Position numbers and translations under genes: made by a program
Shown: one piece after another, positions 1 through 5,150 of the stretch
How the letters are laid out: each line of letters begins with the position of its first letter
Position numbering within the stretch: position 1 is the first letter of the stretch
Notes under the pieces: model-generated
Databases searched by the model: none
What the model was told of the DNA's origin: nothing
The model's input: the letters and a program-made list of their open reading frames with translations, nothing else
Source: Accumulibacter sp.
GTDB lineage: Bacteria > Pseudomonadota > Gammaproteobacteria > Burkholderiales > Rhodocyclaceae
Assembly: GCA_003538495.1 (NCBI GenBank)
Contig: DPSD01000229.1
Coordinates: forward strand, 7,713 to 12,862
Length of the DNA: 5,150 nucleotides
Direction: 5' to 3'

Positions 1-2171
1 TTGGGCGTCCCGAGCATCACCAGGCGCGCTCCGTCGCGCGCCATCAGCTGGTCGACCACCGCCCGCCGCTTGTGGATGCAGGCGCGAATGACCAGGCCGC
101 CCATGCTGTGGGCGAGCAGGCGCACCGGCTGGGTGGTTTCGCTCAGCAGACCCTCGAGGAAATCGGCACAGCGCTCGGCCAGCACGTCGAGTGGCTGCCG
201 CCAGTCATAGGCGAAGCGCTCGACCCGGTGGCTGGTCGACAGGTACTTGCAGATGCCGCTGTAGAACATGTCGAACAGCTTCTCGGCTTCGATGCCGGAT
301 TTCTCCCAGGCGATCTTGCCGAGGCCGCCGGAGGCGATGTCGAGCGGGTCGAACCAGACCCGATCCTTGCCGCCGACCGCCAGATGCGAACCCATCACAC
401 CGGGCAGCACGACGACCACCGGCAGGTTCGCCGTCCTGTCGTCCGCGCCGCGCGAAACGCCGGCCACCTGCTCGTCGCCGGTGGCCGCTTCAAGGTCCTC
501 GAAGCGGCCGGGCAAGGGCTGAAAAGCCGTCAGCGGCAGGACCTCCCTGGCCACCAGCCAGTCGCGCAGAGCGCCACGGGTGTCGATGTTGCTGAAATAG
601 CGGAAATGCGAAACGTCGGCACCACGGTCGAACAGCGTCCGCGCCCCGGCCTGCGACGCAATGCCGCCGAACATCGACGCCGTATCGACGACCAGGTCGT
701 TGTCCACGTTGTCGAACAGCAGAAAATCGGTCAGCAGCACGCCCAGCCGCTTGAGCAGGTTGCCGCCTTCGATGTCGCCAGCGATCACCGCCATTTCAAT
801 TCCGGCGCGCACCGGCGCATCGCGCAGCAGGCGGGCCATCGGCGAGTCGGGGAGCATCGCTTCGATGCCCGGCACCAGGTGGGCGTTGGTGCGATTGCGC
901 GCGATTTCCAGCACCACCCGCTTGAAGGCCGAGTAGAACGGACTGCCGAAGAAGAAGGGCACCTGCCCGATCAGCGTCAGCACGCCGGAGAGAAAGAGGT
1001 CCAGGTTGCCGCTCGCCAGCCGCGTCCCCTGCGCCGGGCTGGCTACCCGTACGTAACGCCGCACCTGCAGCTTCTTGGCCGCCAGCTCGCCGGCCAGCTG
1101 GCGCAACTGCTCGCGCTGCTCGGCGTGGGCGCTTTCGAGTTGCCCCCTGACGCCTTGCGCCTCGGCCGCGTCGGCGTCGCCAGTGCCGGGCAGGTCGGAC
1201 CTGAACTGTTCGATCAGCCGGTCATTCACCTTGTCGAGACAGATCAGGTCGGCGACCAGACCACCACGCGAGTGGGAGACCAGGCTGAGCTGCACGCCGG
1301 CAGGCAAGGCCGCGAGCAGCTGCAGCGCGTTCTCGATCGGGCTCTCCGAGAGCGTCCGATGCTCGAAGGCGTAGATTCCTCCCGCGTAATGCCGTTCGAG
1401 AACCTGCCAGACATCGCGCTGATCGAGCTGCAGGTCGCCAAAGCTGCCGAGGGTACTCGAAGCCGTGCCGTGAACAAAGACCAGCACCGGCAACTGCTGG
1501 TCGACCGCCCTCTGCAGTTCTCTCCTTGCCCGATCCAGTGCTTCCTTGTCGGACCCGCCGTCGCTCCTGCTGCGTCCGCTGTCCCAGCAGTAGAGGCCCG
1601 GCTGACGGTCGAGCCGCTTCTCGATCGCCCACATCAGCGCCTTGGTTCCCAGCCAGGTGACGCCGAGATCGGACGCCTTGCCAACCCTGCCCCTGCTCAA
1701 CTCGGCGTGTTTTTCCCTGGCCGCGTCGAGGATTGGATCGCCACTGGCGCCGAGCGTCAGGGCAAAGACCCGGCTGACCAGGCCGCCGATCGCATCGCCG
1801 ACCACCCCCCGCGCGGCCGCCCCCTCGCTGCGCAGCCGATCGAACAGGATCTCGCCATGGCTGCCGATCAGCTCGGGCCGACTTCTTTCCAGCGCCGCCT
1901 TGAGCTTGCCGGCGCTGGTAATCAGCACGCCACCGTCGGCCAGTTCGATGACCAGTACCTCGTCGCTCGCGGCCTGGTACTCCTGTGCCCTGGCGCCGGT
2001 CCCGCGGACGGCAGCGCCAACCTCGAAACTGACGCGGGTCTGCAGGAACCCTGGTGGCAGGAAAGGATCGTCCGGCTCGCCGGCCGTACGCCGGGCCGGC
2101 TGCAGCAGTGCCGGCAATTGTCGCGTGTCGCTCTGGCGACCGGTCAGGCTGAGAGTGGTGGTTTCGGGCAT
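1..2171 (-). CDS. Large tandem alpha/beta-hydrolase protein: esterase-like domain plus LCAT-like domain (3' end outside window)
   Basis: I translated this frame by hand from 2171 to the left edge and found no stop: 723 complete codons, ending in an LGTP motif, so the C-terminus lies outside the window. Residues 1-220 have no signal peptide and match no domain I recognise. Domain 1 (about 228-525) is an alpha/beta-hydrolase: oxyanion-type VFVHGT (H234), nucleophile elbow SHSRGG (S301), VASPAQGT at 376-383, candidate acid D492 in NDLVV and candidate His H522 in DVSHF. Residues 343-372 form a charged amphipathic helix and 392-413 are strongly hydrophobic, as in a lid or lipid-facing segment. A charged linker (about 564-583) leads to domain 2, which resembles lecithin:cholesterol acyltransferase: PGVMGSH (590-596), YDWR (655-658), AHSMGG (S689) and LGTP. 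The likely activity is esterase, lipase or acyltransferase; the substrate is unknown. I chose the ATG at 2171 because GGAGG lies 5 nt upstream. In-frame ATGs at 2174 and 2183 are possible but worse placed, and a TAG at 2190-2192 closes the frame. The gene follows the caspase gene by 147 bp and is probably in its operon. Confidence 0.88.
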   Translation of the reverse strand, partial: MPETTTLSLTGRQSDTRQLPALLQPARRTAGEPDDPFLPPGFLQTRVSFEVGAAVRGTGARAQEYQAASDEVLVIELADGGVLITSAGKLKAALERSRPELIGSHGEILFDRLRSEGAAARGVVGDAIGGLVSRVFALTLGASGDPILDAAREKHAELSRGRVGKASDLGVTWLGTKALMWAIEKRLDRQPGLYCWDSGRSRSDGGSDKEALDRARRELQRAVDQQLPVLVFVHGTASSTLGSFGDLQLDQRDVWQVLERHYAGGIYAFEHRTLSESPIENALQLLAALPAGVQLSLVSHSRGGLVADLICLDKVNDRLIEQFRSDLPGTGDADAAEAQGVRGQLESAHAEQREQLRQLAGELAAKKLQVRRYVRVASPAQGTRLASGNLDLFLSGVLTLIGQVPFFFGSPFYSAFKRVVLEIARNRTNAHLVPGIEAMLPDSPMARLLRDAPVRAGIEMAVIAGDIEGGNLLKRLGVLLTDFLLFDNVDNDLVVDTASMFGGIASQAGARTLFDRGADVSHFRYFSNIDTRGALRDWLVAREVLPLTAFQPLPGRFEDLEAATGDEQVAGVSRGADDRTANLPVVVVLPGVMGSHLAVGGKDRVWFDPLDIASGGLGKIAWEKSGIEAEKLFDMFYSGICKYLSTSHRVERFAYDWRQPLDVLAERCADFLEGLLSETTQPVRLLAHSMGGLVIRACIHKRRAVVDQLMARDGARLVMLGTP

Positions 2172-2176
2172 CATCG

Positions 2177-2181
2177 CCTCC
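2177..2181 (-). promoter_or_regulatory. Ribosome binding site deciding the hydrolase start
   Basis: GGAGG lies 5 nt before the ATG at 2171, only 2 nt before the ATG at 2174, and overlaps the ATG at 2183. The 5-nt spacing equals that of the caspase gene, so initiation at 2171 (MPETTTLSL) is preferred. Nothing comparable precedes the ATG at 2183. Confidence 0.65.
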
Positions 2182-2244
2182 ATCGAGTTCTATTCGTCAG
2201 CGCCAGGAGCTACGCGCAGTCTCGCAAGACCATCGCCGCGATCA

Positions 2245-2262
2245 GGGACCAAAGGCCGTCCC
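2245..2262 (-). repeat. Second small hairpin in the caspase-hydrolase gap
   Basis: GGGAC (2245-2249) pairs with GTCCC (2258-2262) around an 8-nt loop containing CTTT on the minus strand. It lies just downstream of the 9-bp stem-loop in the transcript. It is short and may be fortuitous. Confidence 0.3.
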
Positions 2263-2275
2263 CGAGGATGCGGCA

Positions 2276-2305
2276 GGGCGGCCGTCGGCTGGTTCCCGGC
2301 CGCCC
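2276..2305 (-). terminator. Stem-loop after the caspase gene (attenuator or 3'-stabiliser; weak terminator)
   Basis: GGGCGGCCG (2276-2284) and CGGCCGCCC (2297-2305) form a perfect 9-bp GC-only stem around a 12-nt loop, beginning 13 nt after the caspase stop. On the minus strand the following bases are TGCCGCATCC, without a T-run, so full termination is unlikely. It more likely stabilises the caspase mRNA end, pauses polymerase, or lowers hydrolase expression relative to the protease. Confidence 0.45.
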
Positions 2306-2318
2306 CGACCTCGCCACT

Positions 2319-3161
2319 TCAGGTGAAGATCTGCCGCTTGCGGGCGTCGGCGCTGCCGAAGATCTGCGGGCTCTGCGGATACGATGCCGACGGCAGCGAC
2401 CCCGGGTTGATCGCCGCGTGCCACTGCGCGTAGGTGGCGGTGGCCGGCAGCGTCTTCAGCGCCTTGAGCGCGTAATAGGTGAACGCGCCGCAAGGACGGC
2501 CGCCGATCCTGGCGTCGTAGCTGAAGTTGTTCGGCCCTTCCTTGCAGCCCGCCAGCAGCAGATCGCCCAGCATGCGCGACAGCGCGCCGGCGAAAGGCGA
2601 GACGCCCGAAATGACCGGCACCGTGGTCAGCGGCTGGCCGCTGATTCCCTGCGGCAACTTGTCCGCCGGCAGCCAGTTGCCCATCGGCATGAAGCGCGGG
2701 CGCGGCGCGTCGTCGGCGTCGGGATCCGGTGCGGCGGCACGGGTCACCGTACCCGAGTGGCAACTGTCCGAAACCAGCAGCAGCCGCACGCCTGCCTTGC
2801 GCGCGCTGAACAGCGTATTGATCTCGTCGTCGACCAGCGCCTCACCGCCGGTCTGCAGGTCGTATGGGCAGAGCGCTTCGTCAAGGCCATCGACCTCGTC
2901 ACCGTTGGTGTCCGGGACGTAGGTGCCGTGCCCCGAGTAGGTGATCACCACCACGTCGCCACTCACCGCGCCGCCGATCACCGACTGGATGGCGTTGACC
3001 ATCGCCGCCTTGGTCGCCTGGCTGTCGAGCAGCTTGCTGACCGCAAACCCGCGCGCCGCCAGTTCGGCCGCCCAGTCGTTGGCGTCATTCACGCAACCGC
3101 TGAGATCCATGTGCGTGCCCGGATAATTGTTGATACCCATGCAAAGGGCGCGTTTGCTCAT
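2319..3161 (-). CDS. Caspase-family cysteine protease (peptidase C14, metacaspase/orthocaspase type)
   Basis: This complete 280-aa protein is a bare caspase-fold catalytic unit with no signal peptide, prodomain or transmembrane helix, so it is probably cytoplasmic. The first strand reads RALCMGINNYPG, followed by LSGCVNDAND. The catalytic His is H78 in YSGHGT and the catalytic Cys is C134 in DSCHSGT. By comparison with trypanosome metacaspase MCA2, C23, D26, S76 and D132 occupy the S1-pocket positions (C92, D95, S156, D211), which predicts cleavage after Arg or Lys rather than Asp. D94, D111 and D112 lie where metacaspases bind activating calcium. Residues 141-165, rich in Pro, Asp and Arg (R141, R154, R156), look like the flexible p20/p10 linker where autoprocessing could occur. 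The p10-like part includes LLAGCKEG and GAFTYYALKAL near 202-235. The ATG is preceded by AGGAGG at 5-nt spacing and the frame is closed upstream by TAA at 3186-3188. It sits upstream of a double hydrolase gene, a plausible partner or substrate. The fold and dyad are secure; the biological role is not shown. Confidence 0.95.
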   Translation of the reverse strand: MSKRALCMGINNYPGTHMDLSGCVNDANDWAAELAARGFAVSKLLDSQATKAAMVNAIQSVIGGAVSGDVVVITYSGHGTYVPDTNGDEVDGLDEALCPYDLQTGGEALVDDEINTLFSARKAGVRLLLVSDSCHSGTVTRAAAPDPDADDAPRPRFMPMGNWLPADKLPQGISGQPLTTVPVISGVSPFAGALSRMLGDLLLAGCKEGPNNFSYDARIGGRPCGAFTYYALKALKTLPATATYAQWHAAINPGSLPSASYPQSPQIFGSADARKRQIFT

Positions 3162-3166
3162 GTCTG

Positions 3167-3172
3167 CCTCCT
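3167..3172 (-). promoter_or_regulatory. Ribosome binding site of the caspase gene
   Basis: AGGAGG on the minus strand lies 5 nt before the ATG at 3161, a near-ideal Shine-Dalgarno. It fixes the start at MSKRALCMGINN, which matches the usual beginning of the caspase first beta-strand. Confidence 0.85.
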
Positions 3173-3187
3173 GTCGATCGATGATTT

Positions 3188-3201
3188 ATTGCGGATTGCG
3201 G
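3188..3201. repeat. Tandem 7-bp direct repeat upstream of the caspase gene
   Basis: ATTGCGG occurs twice head to tail, 27-40 bp upstream of the caspase ATG and between the possible -10 box and the Shine-Dalgarno. It would lie in the 5' leader or near the start of transcription. It could be an operator half-site pair or coincidence. Confidence 0.35.
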
Positions 3202-3206
3202 CCCTA

Positions 3207-3234
3207 AGTCTAGCAAGCGGGGACTGAATAACAA
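3207..3234 (-). promoter_or_regulatory. Possible sigma70-like promoter for the caspase gene
   Basis: On the minus strand TTGTTA (3234-3229) and TAGACT (3212-3207) are separated by 16 nt; each matches 4 of 6 consensus bases. The stretch 3180-3235 is the most AT-rich part of the gap and lies 45-75 nt upstream of the caspase ATG. Matches of this quality occur by chance, so this marks the likeliest promoter area rather than a defined promoter. Confidence 0.25.
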
Positions 3235-3326
3235 ACCTCGCCAGCGCCGCGCCGTGCGCACGACCATCGATCGTAGGCGATGTCGTCGCTGTCGTGGCGC
3301 CTACCTGCGCCGGTGACCGCCCGGAA

Positions 3327-3348
3327 ACCGGCTTCCACGGAAGCCAAT
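3327..3348 (-). repeat. Compact hairpin in the RTX-caspase intergenic region
   Basis: GGCTTCC (3330-3336) and GGAAGCC (3339-3345) are perfect complements separated by 2 nt. In the minus-strand RNA two G-U pairs and an A-U pair extend the stem to about ten positions, with a practical CGUG tetraloop. Only GGTTTCC follows, so it is a poor terminator by itself, but it may contribute to 3'-end formation for the RTX mRNA. Confidence 0.4.
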
Positions 3349-3357
3349 CTCGGCGCT

Positions 3358-3395
3358 CGCCCAGAGGCGACCAACCGCACAGATGCCCCTGGGCG
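3358..3395. repeat. Imperfect inverted repeat / stem-loop
   Basis: CGCCCAG (3358-3364) pairs with CTGGGCG (3389-3395). After one mismatch the pairing continues for GGC/GCC (3366-3368 with 3385-3387) plus a G-T wobble, giving about 11 paired positions around a loop of roughly 14 nt. No T-run follows on either strand. It may be a 3'-end stabilising structure for the RTX transcript or a binding site. Confidence 0.4.
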
Positions 3396-3398
3396 CGG

Positions 3399-3421
3399 AA
3401 AAAGACTCGGCTGCCCCGCCG
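3399..3421 (-). terminator. Candidate weak intrinsic terminator for the RTX gene
   Basis: On the minus strand a CGGC stem (3418-3421) pairs with GCCG (3408-3411) across a 6-nt GC-rich loop, followed by AGTC and five T residues (3403-3399). This is the only T-run near the RTX 3' end, about 46 nt after the stop. The stem is short for an efficient rho-independent terminator, so readthrough or rho-dependent ending is possible. Confidence 0.3.
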
Positions 3422-3451
3422 CGCGCTTTCGAGCGACCAGCGTAGCGGCAA

Positions 3452-3463
3452 GGAGCCGGCTCC
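3452..3463. repeat. 12-bp perfect palindrome after RTX stop codon
   Basis: GGAGCCGGCTCC is a perfect palindrome starting 3 nt after the RTX stop on the transcript. As RNA it could form only a 4-bp stem with a CCGG loop. On the minus strand it is followed by TTGCCGC rather than a T-run, so it is at most a weak 3'-end structure; a dimeric protein-binding site is the other possibility. Confidence 0.35.
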
Positions 3464-3466
3464 GAA

Positions 3467-5150
3467 TCAGGTTATCAAGAAATCAGCGTTGCTCAGCGCC
3501 AGACCGCTGCTCAGCGTGGCAAACTGCACCGCGGCGCCCGCTCCATTGCCGTCGGCATCGTAGTAGAGTGCGCCCGATTCGCTGTCGTAGATCAGATAGT
3601 CGTCGGCGTCGGCGGCGCTACTCACGCCGGCTCCCGAACGGAACCATCCGGCTACAAGCATTCCCGGCACCGTCAGCGAGCTGAAGATCGTGTTCTCGAG
3701 TTGGATAGTGTCGTCGAGCACGACGTAATCGCTGATCGTATCGCGATTGGTGATCGGATCGAACAGCGTGTCAAAGCGGAAGCTGTCTGCTCCCACACCG
3801 CCGGTCAGGGTATCCTCGCCCAAGCCACCTGCCAGCACGTCCGACCCGGCGCCACCGTCAAGACTGTCGTTGCCGCCACCACCCGTCAGGGTGTTGGCCC
3901 CGCTGTTACCCGTGACACGGTTGGCCAGAGCGTTGCCGGTGCCTTTGAGGTTCAACGTGCCAAGCAACGACAAGTGCTCTACATCATTACCCAGCGTGTA
4001 GTCGATGCTGCTCTTCACCGTGTCACTACCGCCATTCTGCACTTCGACCACTAGGTCGCCAGCGTGATCAACCAGATAGGTGTCGTCACCACCCAAACCG
4101 ATCAAGGTGTCGGCACCACTCTGACCATCGAGCACGTTGCTCCAGTCGTTACCAGTCAAGCGGTTGGCCAGCGCGTTACCCTTGCCATCCAGGTTGACGT
4201 ACCAACCACCGAGGACCAAGTCTTCAAGGTTGTCTCCGAGTATCCAACTGACTTCGCTATATACCGTGTCAACCCCGGCGCCCACGGCCTCGGTGGCCTT
4301 GTCGCCAGCGGCGTCGACATAGTAGGTGTCGTCGCCCAGACCGCCCACCAGGGCGTCCGCCCCCGCCCCGCCGTCAATGCTGTCGTTGCCGTCGCCGCCA
4401 GTGAGCGTGTTTACCCCACTGTTGCCGATCAGTATATTGGCCAGCGCGTTGCCAGTACCTTTGAGGTTGGCGTCACCCAGCAGCGTCAGGTTCTCGATGT
4501 TCACGCCCAAGGTGAAACTCACCTCGCTGCGCACGCTATCCATCCCGGCGTCCAGCAACTCGCTGACGGTGTCACCAGCGTGGTCGACGACGTAGGTGTC
4601 GTCGCCGGCCCCAGCGGCCATCGAGTCCGCCCCTGCACCACCGTCCAGCTTGTTGTCCCCGGCGTTGCCGGTGAGCTTGTTGGCCCCGTCGTTGCCAGTG
4701 CCCTCAATGTCCGCCGTACCCAGTAGGGTGAGGTTTTCCAGCGCCCAGCCCAGCCCGTAGCTGATATAGCTTTGCACCGTGTCGGTGCCACTGCTGTCGT
4801 CCTCCTGGACGTAGTCGCTGCTTTGATCCACCACGTAGGTGTCGTTGCCCAACCCACCCTGCATCCAGTCTGCCCCCGCACCACCGTTGAGGGTGTTGGC
4901 ACCTCCATTGCCAACAAGATGATTGGCAAGAGTGTTGCCGGTGCCTTTGATACTCCCCGTCCCGGTCAACTCAAGGTTTTCCACGTTCACCGCCAACGTA
5001 TGGGTGACGCTGCTGAACACCTTGTCCGTGCCGGCGTTCTTGGCCTCCACCACCGTATCTCCAGCGTCATCAACAGTGTACTCGTCGTCCAGTACAAGCG
5101 TCGCCGCCTCCTTGGTCACCTCGGTGCCGGTGATGCCCCTGGCGCCACCG
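3467..5150 (-). CDS. RTX-type calcium-binding repeat protein, C-terminal part (5' end outside window)
   Basis: The frame is open to the right edge; residues GGARGITGTE precede the GTG at 5119, so that GTG is probably an internal Val and the true start is outside. The visible part is about 560 residues. Counting from 5119, residues 12-450 are five tandem long-period units, each with a TYxVD...AGDxV...GxDxV motif, a beta-rich LGxNxENLxLLG segment, GTGNxLANxLxGNxGxNxL, and one or more GGxGxD nonapeptides. Such nonapeptides fold into calcium-filled parallel beta-rolls outside the cell. Residues 450-550 are a non-repeat cap: FRFDT, then TISDY..LDDTIQLEN, then YDSESGALYYDADGNG and a final LSNADFLIT. 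This cap resembles the C-termini of RTX proteins exported by type I (ABC/MFP/TolC) secretion, where the signal is C-terminal and uncleaved. Any N-terminal enzymatic or adhesive domain is outside the window, so adhesin, S-layer-like protein, protease or lipase are all possible. No secretion genes are visible. It ends 305 bp before the caspase gene and is probably a separate transcription unit. Confidence 0.92.
   Translation of the reverse strand, partial: GGARGITGTEVTKEAATLVLDDEYTVDDAGDTVVEAKNAGTDKVFSSVTHTLAVNVENLELTGTGSIKGTGNTLANHLVGNGGANTLNGGAGADWMQGGLGNDTYVVDQSSDYVQEDDSSGTDTVQSYISYGLGWALENLTLLGTADIEGTGNDGANKLTGNAGDNKLDGGAGADSMAAGAGDDTYVVDHAGDTVSELLDAGMDSVRSEVSFTLGVNIENLTLLGDANLKGTGNALANILIGNSGVNTLTGGDGNDSIDGGAGADALVGGLGDDTYYVDAAGDKATEAVGAGVDTVYSEVSWILGDNLEDLVLGGWYVNLDGKGNALANRLTGNDWSNVLDGQSGADTLIGLGGDDTYLVDHAGDLVVEVQNGGSDTVKSSIDYTLGNDVEHLSLLGTLNLKGTGNALANRVTGNSGANTLTGGGGNDSLDGGAGSDVLAGGLGEDTLTGGVGADSFRFDTLFDPITNRDTISDYVVLDDTIQLENTIFSSLTVPGMLVAGWFRSGAGVSSAADADDYLIYDSESGALYYDADGNGAGAAVQFATLSSGLALSNADFLIT
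3770..5086 (-). repeat. Five long-period RTX tandem units (81-105 aa each)
   Basis: Aligning the DTY/DEY motif gives unit starts at residues 12, 93, 174, 264 and 346, counted from the GTG at 5119, hence periods of 81, 81, 90 and 82 residues. The 90-residue unit differs by exactly one additional nonapeptide (two GGxGxD blocks before GGLGDDTYYV instead of one). The last unit runs into four consecutive nonapeptides and then the C-terminal cap, for a length of about 105. The similarity is also visible in DNA, for example near-identical stretches around 3933-3955, 4448-4470 and 4933-4950, each encoding a variant of the GTGNxLAN motif. This is protein-coding repetition, not a mobile or CRISPR repeat. 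Confidence 0.88.

Larger units (their letters stand above)
3162..3466. other. Intergenic region between RTX gene and caspase gene
   Basis: This 305-bp stretch has no convincing gene. It contains a 12-bp palindrome just after the RTX stop, a T-run preceded by a short GC stem (terminator candidate), two larger inverted repeats, a weak promoter-like pair and the caspase Shine-Dalgarno; these are listed separately. A TTG-initiated 97-codon frame crosses it on the minus strand and overlaps the caspase ATG by 4 nt, but it has an Arg-rich shadow-like composition and no ribosome binding site. Confidence 0.7.

Noticed and set aside
2193..3161. Caspase and hydrolase as one gene split by a nonsense mutation
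   Set aside because: They share a reading phase, but each has its own Shine-Dalgarno and start. The gap contains two in-frame stops and a stem-loop, and the caspase ends at the normal family length.
72..3227. A 1051-codon open frame on the plus strand
   Set aside because: It lies exactly antisense, in codon register, to both the hydrolase and the caspase genes, whose minus-strand frames share the same phase. In GC-rich genes that avoid TTA, CTA and TCA codons the antisense register stays open by default. Its composition is Arg/Gln/His-rich with no domain, whereas the minus strand shows complete catalytic motifs.
3158..3451. A 97-codon TTG-initiated minus-strand frame overlapping the caspase ATG by 4 nt
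   Set aside because: It has no Shine-Dalgarno, an Arg/Ser-rich shadow-like composition, and passes through the hairpins and the caspase promoter/RBS area. The ATGA overlap looks like translational coupling but is more simply chance.
4064..4726. A 220-codon plus-strand frame and similar plus-strand frames over the RTX gene
   Set aside because: Their apparent repeats (GVGT, VGQRV and similar) are the antisense image of the RTX repeats, and the minus strand gives canonical GGxGxD motifs.
3770..5086. Regular DNA repeats as a CRISPR array or satellite
   Set aside because: Period is about 243-270 bp, repeats are diverged and fully coding, and there are no short identical repeats with unique spacers.
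5117..5119. GTG at 5119 as the start of the RTX protein
   Set aside because: The frame continues upstream without a stop to the window edge (GGARGITGTE), no Shine-Dalgarno precedes it, and the first repeat unit is already under way 12 residues later.

Overview
The window is GC-rich bacterial DNA with three protein genes, all read from the minus strand and all densely coding. There are no RNA genes, insertion sequences or CRISPR arrays. Codon choice (strong GC preference at third positions) and the mix of a metacaspase-type protease, a multidomain alpha/beta-hydrolase and an RTX calcium-binding protein suggest a Gram-negative proteobacterium. An environmental betaproteobacterium of the Candidatus Accumulibacter / Rhodocyclales type would fit, but that placement is an impression from gene content, not a demonstrated fact.

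Layout in transcription order (right to left). From the right edge to 3467 lies the 3' part of a large RTX gene. It encodes five tandem 81-105 residue units rich in GGxGxD nonapeptides, then a C-terminal cap that looks like a type I secretion signal region. A 305-bp gap (3162-3466) follows; it holds several inverted repeats, a weak terminator candidate, a small tandem repeat and a possible promoter. Next is a complete 280-aa caspase-fold protease of the metacaspase/orthocaspase type (2319-3161) with an intact His-Cys dyad and an acidic S1 pocket. A 147-bp gap with a perfect 9-bp stem-loop separates it from the last gene (2171 to the left edge). That gene encodes the first 723 residues of a protein with an unassigned N-terminal region, a complete alpha/beta-hydrolase domain with Ser/Asp/His triad candidates, and the start of a second, LCAT-like alpha/beta-hydrolase domain.

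The caspase and the double hydrolase are probably co-transcribed: same strand, short gap, no strong terminator, and each with its own good Shine-Dalgarno. Neither has a visible signal peptide, so both probably act in the cytoplasm. The most interesting idea here is a protease-lipase/esterase pair in which the caspase cleaves or otherwise controls the hydrolase, possibly as a stress or defence effector module. The RTX gene is probably a separate unit encoding a secreted or surface protein.
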